Positions 52,404 to 59,581 of a stretch of 64,000 bases of DNA are shown one piece after another (within the stretch, counting starts at the first letter, position 1; each line of letters begins with the position of its first letter). The stretch covers positions 62,001-126,000 of the forward strand of contig JAPWHR010000007.1 in assembly GCA_027214345.1 (NCBI GenBank), given 5' to 3'. Position numbers and translations under genes: made by a program. The notes below the pieces were generated by a model. It searched no databases. It worked only from the letters and a program-made list of their open reading frames with translations, and was not told where the DNA came from. The stretch comes from Comamonadaceae bacterium G21597-S1 (GTDB lineage: Bacteria > Pseudomonadota > Gammaproteobacteria > Burkholderiales > Burkholderiaceae_C).

Positions 52404-53000
52404 ATGCAATCGGTCAATCACGCACTTTTCCTGGCGCTCAATGCGCCGGAGTCGCCCTCGACGACAATCTTGTCCATCGCGACGATGCTGGCGCAAACCA
52501 TGATCGCGCTAGTCCCGTTGCTGCTGGTCGTCGGTTGGCTCCGCGGCCCCAAGCTGATCCGCATCGGCATGCTGCAGGCCGCGTGCGCCGGCATATTGGG
52601 ATTGTCGATTGCGCAACTGATCGGCATGGCCTGGCCCGTGCCACGGCCTTTCATGATCGGTCTCGGGCATCAGTTTCTGGCCCATGCTTCCGACGCGTCA
52701 TTTCCAAGCGACCACCTCACCTTGTGGTGGTCGGTCGCCTGCAGTCTGGTGCTGCACCGGCGCACGCGGCTTGTCGGTGGTGGCCTGGCGTTGCTGGGAT
52801 TGGCCATGGCATGGTCCCGCATCTATCTGGGCGTGCATTTTCCGTTGGACATGGCAGGCGCCCTGGGTGTCGCCATCGTGAGCGCCGGTGTATGCCAACG
52901 TGCCCGGCTCTGGTTGGCTGGCAGGCCGTATCAACTGCTCAATGCGCTCTACCACACGGTATTCGGCGCTGCGATCCGGCGGGGATGGTTGGCGCGATAG
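52404..53000 (+). CDS. PAP2-family phosphatase (second copy)
   Basis: The 198-residue membrane protein has the PAP2 motifs WPVPRPFMIGLG, SFPSDHLTLWWS and SRIYLGVHFPLDMAG. The middle motif reads P-S-D-H where P-S-G-H is usual, as in BcrC/LpxT-type enzymes that act on undecaprenyl pyrophosphate. An AGGAG lies 8 bases before the ATG. It differs enough from the 47.5-kb enzyme to suggest another substrate. Confidence 0.88.
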   Translation: MQSVNHALFLALNAPESPSTTILSIATMLAQTMIALVPLLLVVGWLRGPKLIRIGMLQAACAGILGLSIAQLIGMAWPVPRPFMIGLGHQFLAHASDASFPSDHLTLWWSVACSLVLHRRTRLVGGGLALLGLAMAWSRIYLGVHFPLDMAGALGVAIVSAGVCQRARLWLAGRPYQLLNALYHTVFGAAIRRGWLAR

Positions 53001-53068
53001 CGCCCCGGCAGTCCATCTGACTCGCCCCGAATCACCTGACCGCTGCACGCTGCGCCCGCGTTCCGATG

Positions 53069-53084
53069 CTATGGCGGAGCTAAG
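53069..53084 (+). promoter_or_regulatory. CTATG-N6-CTAAG box 6
   Basis: The half-sites lie 11 bp apart and end 52 bp before the second COG4705 gene. This promoter may also drive the following response regulator and kinase genes, giving autoregulation. Confidence 0.6.
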
Positions 53085-53136
53085 TCTCGCATTCCAAACT
53101 AGCGTGAATCCTCAACTCCGACGCAGCGAAAATACC

Positions 53137-53913
53137 ATGAACGATCTTTCGAATCCCCCCACATCACATTGGCTCAACAAGGTTCCCGCGGTCACGCTGG
53201 GGTTCTGGATCATCAAGATCATGGCCACCACGGTCGGCGAAACCGTGGCCGACTATCTCGCGGTAGACGCAGGATTCGGCAAACTGTCGACCCGGATCGC
53301 GATGGGAACACTGCTTGCCATCGCCTTGCTGTCGCAACTTCGCAAGCAGCGGTATGTGCCCTGGCTGTACTGGCTCACGGTCGTGTTGGTCAGCATTGTC
53401 GGGACGCAGATCACCGACGGTTTGACCGATGACCTGGGCGTCAGCCTGTATCTGAGTACGCCGCTGTTTGCGGTTGGGCTGGCAGCCGTGTTTGCGATCT
53501 GGTACGCGGTCGAGCGGACCTTGTCGATTCACGCCATCTTCACGTTGCGGCGCGAGCTGTTTTATTGGGCGGCCATCCTGTGCACATTTGCGCTTGGAAC
53601 GGCGGCGGGTGACCTCGCCACGGAAGCGCTGGGTATGGGCTTTCAGCTGGGTGTGGTTGCGTTTGGCACGCTGATCGCATTGACCTTCGCCGGATACAAG
53701 TTGGGCCTCAACTCGGTGTTGGCATTTTGGATCGCCTACATTCTCACGCGGCCGCTGGGCGCGTCATTGGGAGACTTGTTGTCGCAGGCCAAGGCATACG
53801 GCGGCCTGGGATTCGGAGCCATGCTCACCAGTGCCGGATTCCTGACAACCATCGTATGCCTGGTTGCATACGCACACGTGCGGCTGAACAAGCAGGACGC
53901 ACTTGCCAAGTAA
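53137..53913 (+). CDS. COG4705 membrane protein (second copy)
   Basis: The 258-residue protein has about eight membrane segments and the same four internal cores as the 49.2-kb paralogue: [24 protein letters not shown] and PLGASLGD. The shared start ([18 protein letters not shown] against KVPEVTLLFWIIKIAATT) shows close relationship. The ATG at 53137 aligns the two N-termini. Function is unknown. Confidence 0.82.
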   Translation: MNDLSNPPTSHWLNKVPAVTLGFWIIKIMATTVGETVADYLAVDAGFGKLSTRIAMGTLLAIALLSQLRKQRYVPWLYWLTVVLVSIVGTQITDGLTDDLGVSLYLSTPLFAVGLAAVFAIWYAVERTLSIHAIFTLRRELFYWAAILCTFALGTAAGDLATEALGMGFQLGVVAFGTLIALTFAGYKLGLNSVLAFWIAYILTRPLGASLGDLLSQAKAYGGLGFGAMLTSAGFLTTIVCLVAYAHVRLNKQDALAK

Positions 53914-53950
53914 TCCGATATCCAATCAAGTAACCCAAAGGAAAAACTCC

Positions 53951-54364
53951 ATGTCATTGCGCACCATCAATCCTGTTCTCATCACAGTCGCCATTGTCGT
54001 GTCGCCGATGGTGGCCCAAATAGTAGCTCCGAATTCGACATTCCTTGTCAGCACGGCTGCGGCTGCAACGGCGTCCGCGCTGGGCGACTTGTCGAACTTC
54101 AGAAACATCGCCGTCGACGTCGCCGCCAGAATCGACAAGGGCGACCTGGCGGCAGCGACACGACGCATAAAGGACCTGGAGATCGCTTGGGATGGCGCTG
54201 AAGCCGGACTCAAGCCTCGCGCCGCAGCGCAGTGGCACGTGCTCGACAAGAGCATCGACTCCGCCTTGAACGCCATGCGAAAAGACAAACCCGACGCACA
54301 GGAATGCCGCAAAGCCCTTGCCGAGGTGATCCGCACGATGGACCAAGGTGGCAACAAGCACTGA
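53951..54364 (+). CDS. periplasmic helical protein, uncharacterised
   Basis: The 137-residue protein has a signal peptide ([20 protein letters not shown], cut perhaps near STAAAATA) and a helical mature part: [24 protein letters not shown] and [19 protein letters not shown]. It contains a single Cys. It lies 37 bp after the COG4705 gene and 137 bp before the response regulator, so it may be co-expressed with the two-component pair as an accessory sensor. That role is inference. Confidence 0.65.
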   Translation: MSLRTINPVLITVAIVVSPMVAQIVAPNSTFLVSTAAAATASALGDLSNFRNIAVDVAARIDKGDLAAATRRIKDLEIAWDGAEAGLKPRAAAQWHVLDKSIDSALNAMRKDKPDAQECRKALAEVIRTMDQGGNKH

Positions 54365-54501
54365 ACGCGCAGCGAAGGGTCGAGCTCCGGCGAACGTGGA
54401 CAATATGCCGACGGCATCGCGTGGCGCCCCTCCGTCGAGCAGGGGAAGCGCGATGCGCTGGTATGGGCAAGGAGCCTCGCGAGGCTGAGGAGACGGACAG
54501 A

Positions 54502-55164
54502 ATGCGTGTGATGCTTGTGGAAGACGACGCCATGATCGGCGAGGCGATAGGCCATGCACTGAAGGACGCCAGCTATGCCGTGGACTGGGTGCGTGACGGA
54601 TCGGCCGCGGTGACGTCGATCGGCACCCAGGATTACGGTATCGTCCTGCTCGATCTGGGACTTCCGAAGAAGGATGGCATCGAGGTCTTGCGCTACATCC
54701 GCGCGCGCGACAACCCTGTCCCGGTCCTGATCATCACGGCGCGTGATGCGCTTGAAGACCGCATCGGCGGCCTGGATGCCGGCGCCGACGACTATGTGCT
54801 CAAGCCGTTCGAAATGGGTGAATTGCTTGCCAGAATGCGCGCCGTTGTTCGCCGCAAGGGTGGCAGTGCGAGCCCCAAATTGACGAATGGAGCGATCTCC
54901 CTGGACCCGGTGACGCATGAAGTCACGCACGCCGGCGCATCGGTTCACCTGTCGGCACGCGAGTTTTCCTTGCTCGAGGCATTGCTGGTCCGACCTGGCG
55001 CCATACTGTCGCGCAGCGACCTGGAGGACCGGCTCTATGGCTGGGGCGATGAAGTCGAGAGCAACGCAGTGGAATTCCTGATTCATTCGCTGCGCAAGAA
55101 GCTTGGCAGCAGTGCCATCAAAAACGTAAGGGGCGTCGGATGGATGGTCTCAAAGGGCGAATAG
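54502..55164 (+). CDS. OmpR-family response regulator (PmrA/QseB type)
   Basis: The 220-residue regulator has a receiver domain (MRVMLVEDDAMIGEAI with the acidic pair, phospho-Asp in YGIVLLDLGLPKKDG, switch Thr in LIITARD, Lys in YVLKPF) and a winged-helix DNA-binding domain ending SNAVEFLIHSLRKKLG and NVRGVGWMV. The RLYGWGDEVESN stretch is typical of the PmrA/QseB/TctD branch. An AGGAGA site precedes the ATG. It is the natural candidate to bind the CTAAG-N6-CTAAG boxes around it. Confidence 0.92.
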   Translation: MRVMLVEDDAMIGEAIGHALKDASYAVDWVRDGSAAVTSIGTQDYGIVLLDLGLPKKDGIEVLRYIRARDNPVPVLIITARDALEDRIGGLDAGADDYVLKPFEMGELLARMRAVVRRKGGSASPKLTNGAISLDPVTHEVTHAGASVHLSAREFSLLEALLVRPGAILSRSDLEDRLYGWGDEVESNAVEFLIHSLRKKLGSSAIKNVRGVGWMVSKGE

Positions 55165-56498
55165 CGGCGTCGTTGCAGGGGAGGCTTTCCGCAGCGTTCG
55201 CCATTGCCATCGTTGTCGGCGCCATGGTGGCGGGAATTGCCGCCTACTATGCGGCTTACAGTGAGGCCATCGATCTGCAGGATGATCAATTGCGTCAACT
55301 TGCGACGCTGATCAGTCGGTATGAACAACCGGCTGCCGGCTTTCGATTTGCCGGCAATGCAAACAGTATTGACGCGGAAACCCAGTTTGTCGTCGAACGT
55401 CTGCCTGAATCCAGCGCCGGCGTTGTGGACAGCGGACCTCTGGCAGGATTGCGGGGAGGACTGCCTGAAGGCATTCAGTCGGTGAAGCCGGGCAAACTCG
55501 GCTGGCGAATTGCCGTGGTGACCCAGGTTTCCGGCGCACAGCTTGCCGTCGGGCAACGCCTGGCGATTCGCGGTGAGATTGCACGCGACAACGCGCGCAA
55601 TGCCGCATTGCCGGTCCTGCTGTTGATTCCGCTGTTGATGGTCTTGGGTCGCGTGATCGTGCGCAGGACTTTCCAACCCATGCGCCTCCTGACGGCTGAT
55701 CTGGACCATCGCAGTGACGACGACCTGCAGCCCATACCCGATGAGAAATTGCCTTCCGAGATCCGACCGTTTGTCGTCGCCATCAACCGCCTGCTGGCGC
55801 GGGTCGACCACGCAATGGTTGTTCAACGTCGATTCGTCGCTGATGCCGCGCATGAGCTACGGACACCGTTGACGGCTCTGTCGCTGCAGGCCGAGCGCCT
55901 GCAGGGCGCGGATATGTCCGATTCGGCGAAGGAGCGCCTGTCAACTCTGCGCAACGGCATCACGCGCAGCCAGCGCCTGGTCGTTCAACTACTCACGCTC
56001 GCTCGTGCCCAGGACCAACCCGCAACCGCGTTGCAGCCGGTGTCGATCCAGACTGTCTTTCGGCAGGTGCTGGAAGACACGATGCCGTTGGCAGAGCAAA
56101 AGCAGATCGATATCGGAGTCGCGGGAAATGCGGATGTGAAGGTCATGGCCAGCGAGGCGGACCTGGAAACACTGGTCAAGAACCTGGTGGGCAACGCGAT
56201 CCGCCATACGCCCGTGCTTGGACGCATCGATCTTGACGTGCGGGTCGACTCCGACACTTCAGTGATACAGGTCAGCGATACCGGCCCCGGCATACCGCCA
56301 CAGGAGCGTGAACGGGTGTTCGAGCCCTTTTATCGCAACCTGGAAACAGGTGACTCCGGATCTGGCCTGGGTCTGTCGATCGTCAAGGCGATCGCCGACC
56401 GACTCGGAGCGCGTATCGTCTTGACCTTTGCGGACGAGACACTCCAGACAGGTCTGTGTGTGCAAGTCATTGTGCCCACGCGCCAACTGCGGTCGTAG
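55140..56498 (+). CDS. sensor histidine kinase (PmrB/QseC type)
   Basis: The 452-residue kinase has two membrane segments (FAIAIVVGAMVAGIAAYY and LPVLLLIPLLMVLGRVIV) around a periplasmic sensor of about 135 residues, then a HisKA domain with the phospho-His in FVADAAHELRTPLTAL and an ATPase domain with N box LVGNAIRHT, G1 VSDTGPGIP and G2 GSGLGLSIV. It overlaps the regulator gene by 25 bp. The periplasmic part has no obvious Cys/His metal cluster, so its signal is unknown. Confidence 0.92.
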   Translation: MDGLKGRIAASLQGRLSAAFAIAIVVGAMVAGIAAYYAAYSEAIDLQDDQLRQLATLISRYEQPAAGFRFAGNANSIDAETQFVVERLPESSAGVVDSGPLAGLRGGLPEGIQSVKPGKLGWRIAVVTQVSGAQLAVGQRLAIRGEIARDNARNAALPVLLLIPLLMVLGRVIVRRTFQPMRLLTADLDHRSDDDLQPIPDEKLPSEIRPFVVAINRLLARVDHAMVVQRRFVADAAHELRTPLTALSLQAERLQGADMSDSAKERLSTLRNGITRSQRLVVQLLTLARAQDQPATALQPVSIQTVFRQVLEDTMPLAEQKQIDIGVAGNADVKVMASEADLETLVKNLVGNAIRHTPVLGRIDLDVRVDSDTSVIQVSDTGPGIPPQERERVFEPFYRNLETGDSGSGLGLSIVKAIADRLGARIVLTFADETLQTGLCVQVIVPTRQLRS

Positions 56499-56628
56499 AT
56501 CTGTACGGCCTTGGCGAGTCGCCGTGAAGGTCAAATATCTGTTCGCAGCAGCAGTTTCTGCTGCTGGCAAGAATCCAACGTATCCCGCGCACGTGACATC
56601 GTTCGGAGCAATGGTTTCCGATCGCATG

Positions 56629-56644
56629 CTCATGGTCCGCTAAG
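56629..56644 (+). promoter_or_regulatory. CTCAT-N6-CTAAG box 7
   Basis: The half-sites lie 11 bp apart and end 60 bp before the CopK-like gene. A TATTCT at 56655-56660 lies 10 bp after the box and may be the -10 element, so the box would overlap the -35 position. Confidence 0.7.
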
Positions 56645-56667
56645 TCTGGCGAACTATTCTCCAAATC

Positions 56668-56683
56668 ACGCAAATATCTGCGT
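56668..56683 (+). promoter_or_regulatory. leader hairpin ACGCAAATATCTGCGT (copy b)
   Basis: It matches the 51957-51972 copy at 15 of 16 bases and lies 21 bp before the CopK-like ATG, after the probable -10 element, so it would be in the 5' leader of the mRNA. Confidence 0.55.
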
Positions 56684-56704
56684 ACATCAACAAGGAGAAT
56701 AGTC

Positions 56705-57037
56705 ATGTTCCAGCTCTTCAAGGTCGCAACGGTTGCCGCTGCATTGTCAGTCTCGGCGCTCGCAGCCAGTGCCACAACCAATGGTCAGTCCATCGCCCCT
56801 GCGTTCGGTAGCTTTCATCCGATATCTGCCAAGACGGTTCAGCTGATTCCGCTGCAGAACGGCTTCACGCTGCACAAGTATGAAGACGGAAAAATGGCGC
56901 TGGAGAATCCATACGGTCGGCCAATGCTCGCGCAAGACGGCCAGGCTCTTCAGGCTGCCGACGGATCGACCATCACCATGGTTGGAAACGAGGTCGCCCG
57001 GTTGTCGGCCGAGATGCGCAGGGTCAACCATCGTTGA
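56705..57037 (+). CDS. CopK-like periplasmic protein
   Basis: The 110-residue protein has a signal peptide (FKVATVAAALSVSALAASATT). The mature part resembles CopK of Cupriavidus metallidurans: YEDGKMALENPYGRPM and GSTITMVGNEVARL against the known FKDGKMGMENKFGKSM and GTKIIMKGNEIFRL, recalled from memory. By that alignment, three of the four Met that bind Cu(I) in CopK (28, 38, 44 of the mature protein) are Leu, Ala and Leu here; only Met 54 remains. It may bind another ion or serve as a stress protein. AAGGAG precedes the ATG. Confidence 0.72.
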   Translation: MFQLFKVATVAAALSVSALAASATTNGQSIAPAFGSFHPISAKTVQLIPLQNGFTLHKYEDGKMALENPYGRPMLAQDGQALQAADGSTITMVGNEVARLSAEMRRVNHR

Positions 57038-57108
57038 TGGACATATCGACTGCTCGGGCACTCCGCATTAGTCCAGAACAGCAGAGTTCGTTGATGCCCG
57101 ATTCCCGC

Positions 57109-57124
57109 CTAAGCATCGCCTAAG
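57109..57124 (+). promoter_or_regulatory. CTAAG-N6-CTAAG box 8
   Basis: Two exact CTAAG half-sites (six bases, CCTAAG, shared) lie 11 bp apart and end 94 bp before the 57.2-kb gene. Confidence 0.7.
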
Positions 57125-57218
57125 GCGCGGACTCCAGAATTCACATCATATTCAGCACAGCGTCACGGCGCGACATTCGGTTCCCTTGCTGTGTTCGTAC
57201 TAGCCATTTGGAGACCTC

Positions 57219-57689
57219 ATGGCCGATATTCACTCTACTGGATCAGTTTCCCAAGGCCTGCCAGGTTGCGAGGTTTCAGAGATGTCGATCTCGCAACTGG
57301 TCGGCCAGGTGTTTGCGGCGGCCCCGGCACCGGACCGTAGTCGCCTTCTGGAGCAATTGCTGCGGCCCATGGGTGTTTTGTCGCTGCTGACGATTGCCGG
57401 CGGCGTGTTCGCGAAGATTCGCTTTCACAGCGGCTGGCAGGATATGCGAGTGCCACTGCAAGATGCCGAAGGCGTGCAGGCTGGCGACATTTCCGCGCTG
57501 GTCGACCGCGTGCAACAGGTCAGCATCGATGCGGTCGATGGCCTGGTTGGCATCGTGACGGCATCACCTGTGATGGCCAGTTCCGCCGCTGCCGCGTTGC
57601 TGGTGACCGTGCTGTTGCAAAACGCCCGATCGCGACGGGAAAGACGGGCATTCATGGACGGAGATCCGGACTTCGACCCTCCGACCTGA
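57219..57689 (+). CDS. uncharacterised protein, paralogue of the 48.1-kb gene
   Basis: The 156-residue protein shares with the 48.1-kb protein an N-terminal helix (ISQLVGQVFAAAPAPDRSRLLEQL) and a C-terminal hydrophobic stretch (SPVMASSAAAALLVTVLLQ). The region between is strand-rich and differs. It has a GGAGAC site before the ATG and a CTAAG box upstream. The function is unknown; it may attach to the membrane by its C-terminal segment. Confidence 0.68.
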   Translation: MADIHSTGSVSQGLPGCEVSEMSISQLVGQVFAAAPAPDRSRLLEQLLRPMGVLSLLTIAGGVFAKIRFHSGWQDMRVPLQDAEGVQAGDISALVDRVQQVSIDAVDGLVGIVTASPVMASSAAAALLVTVLLQNARSRRERRAFMDGDPDFDPPT

Positions 57690-57795
57690 GAGCTGATGTC
57701 ACCTTCGTTGTCTGCCTGACCCAATGGATGGTTCAGCATTGCTGGGCCTTCACGAAACCACCTTTCCGCCCCTCACCAACATCTGGAGCATCGTC

Positions 57796-58710
57796 ATGTC
57801 CATTGCGGGATTTTTGCAACGTGTCGCGCGGTCACTGGTTGTTGCCGCATTTCTGGGCTCTGCGCTGGCCATGGCACAGTCGGAGCCGAGTTTGAACGAG
57901 GTCTATGCAGCGGCCCGTGGCGGCAATCTGGACCAGGCCCAGACCATGGTCCAGCAGGTGCTGGTCACACATCCGAATAGCGCCAAGGCCCATTACGTGC
58001 GCAGCGAACTGTTTGCCCGGCAGGGCGACTTGCGCCATGCACGCGAAGAACTCAATATTGCGCAACGCTTGGCGCCGGGGCTGCCTTTCGCCAAGACTGA
58101 ATCGGTACAGGCGCTGCAAACCCAACTCGGCGCAGCGGCGAGCCGCGCGGGCTCGGGAACTTCTGCATTGCGAAGCGCCGGCGGACCGCCGGCACCGTCA
58201 CCGTCCAACTGGGGCCTGCCGTTGCTGCTGACCGGAGCCGTCGTAGCCGGGGGCTATATGCTGTTCCGTCGCCGCCCGCCACAGGGGATCGCACCGCAAG
58301 GTCCATACGCAGCCGGTGCCGGGTTGGCTGCGCCGGAAGCCATGGGGATTGGCGGTGGTGCGGGTGCAATGCAGCCCGCCTATTCGCAACAAGGCACTCC
58401 GCAGCCTGGATACGCGCCGCCCGGCTATGCACCACCAGCAGCCAGCGGACTGGGTGGCCGGATCATGGGTGGCGTTGCCACCGGACTGGCGGTAGGCGCC
58501 GGCGTAGTTGCCGCCGAAACCATAGGGCGCAGCCTGCTGTCGCGCAATGAACCGGTCGCTGGTGGCGACAATACCTTCGTTGACAGACCGGATCCGAACC
58601 GCGGCAGCAGCAACGCCGACATGGGTGGCCAGGACTTCGGCATGCGCGACGCCAGTTCATGGGATGACGGCAACATCCCGAATATTGACAGCGGCGACTG
58701 GGACACTTGA
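57796..58710 (+). CDS. TPR-containing secreted/membrane protein
   Basis: The 304-residue protein has a signal peptide (RSLVVAAFLGSALAMAQS), two tetratricopeptide-like repeats (LNEVYAAARGGNLDQAQTMV and HYVRSELFARQGDLRHAREEL), a membrane segment (GLPLLLTGAVVAGGYMLF), then a Gly/Pro/Ala-rich tail with a second hydrophobic stretch and an acidic end. The start ATG at 57796 has CTGGAG before it and sits at the signal peptide. It resembles TPR proteins with DUF-type Gly-rich tails found near stress genes. Confidence 0.72.
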   Translation: MSIAGFLQRVARSLVVAAFLGSALAMAQSEPSLNEVYAAARGGNLDQAQTMVQQVLVTHPNSAKAHYVRSELFARQGDLRHAREELNIAQRLAPGLPFAKTESVQALQTQLGAAASRAGSGTSALRSAGGPPAPSPSNWGLPLLLTGAVVAGGYMLFRRRPPQGIAPQGPYAAGAGLAAPEAMGIGGGAGAMQPAYSQQGTPQPGYAPPGYAPPAASGLGGRIMGGVATGLAVGAGVVAAETIGRSLLSRNEPVAGGDNTFVDRPDPNRGSSNADMGGQDFGMRDASSWDDGNIPNIDSGDWDT

Positions 58711-58793
58711 GCGCCCTCTTCATGCTCATATCCCGGTAACGCCCGAGTGACGGACGAAGAATCCCGCCTGCGTCGCATGAGCCTCGCCAATCC

Positions 58794-59231
58794 ATGCTGA
58801 GTACACCGAACGGATGGTTCTTCTGGGCGGCGTTGTCAGCCGGCTTTGCAGCACTCACGGCCATCTTCGCCAAGATCGGCATTCAAGGCATGGATTCCGA
58901 CTTCGCGACATTGATTCGAACAGTCATCATCGTCTTCGTGTTGGGCGCATTCGTATGGGTTGCCGGCAAGTGGACTGACCCTCGTACGCTCTCGGGCCGG
59001 TCACTGCTCTTCCTGTCGCTTTCGGCCTTGGCAACGGGCGCATCCTGGGTGTGTTACTTCCGGGCGCTCCAAATGGGCGATGCTTCCAAGGTCGCGCCGG
59101 TCGACAAGTTCAGCCTCGTTCTGGTTGCGATTTTCGCGTTCACTTTTCTGGGTGAGCGGCCGTCGGCACGCGAGTGGTCAGGCATTGCCATGGTGGCCTC
59201 TGGTGTATTGCTTTTGGCATTCCAACGATAG
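58794..59231 (+). CDS. EamA-family transporter, single-repeat
   Basis: The 145-residue membrane protein has five hydrophobic segments and one EamA repeat: LSAGFAALTAIFAKIGIQGM, LSALATGASWVCYFRALQMG, KVAPVDKFSLVLVAIFAFTFLGERPSAREWSG. Most EamA proteins have two repeats; this half-size form, with the KVAPVDKLS-type motif, presumably acts as a dimer. The substrate is unknown. Confidence 0.88.
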   Translation: MLSTPNGWFFWAALSAGFAALTAIFAKIGIQGMDSDFATLIRTVIIVFVLGAFVWVAGKWTDPRTLSGRSLLFLSLSALATGASWVCYFRALQMGDASKVAPVDKFSLVLVAIFAFTFLGERPSAREWSGIAMVASGVLLLAFQR

Positions 59232-59581
59232 ACACATCGCGCTGGCTTGGCTCGTTGGGAAGGCACCTACCATGCAGGGCGCCGCACGCGATCAGTCACC
59301 GCGACACGCGACAATCGACCCGCGGACCAATGCGTCATCTTTGCCTCATCGGCAGCAGCAAACATCAAAACTCACACCGCCAATGGGGGCATTGACAGGA
59401 AATCACGCACGCATTGCGGGAACAGCACCACGACCCGGCCGTCGAGCTTGTCCAGTGCCGAGCGAGAAGTACGTCGAACAGGGACCCTGGCGCTTTCTAC
59501 GGAACCATCCTGATCCGCAAGAACCAGGCCAACGCCCACCGCCAAATCCAGTGTCTGCGCATCGGCGCAACAGACGGCACG
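59232..59581. other. non-coding gap between convergent genes
   Basis: About 350 bp between the EamA stop and the M48 protease stop. I see no gene, repeat or clear terminator in it. Confidence 0.4.

Noticed and set aside
58729-58745. A ninth CTAAG-type box before the EamA gene (CTCAT...GTAAC)
   Set aside because: The gene-proximal half reads GTAAC and not CTAAG, so it does not meet the pattern of the other eight.
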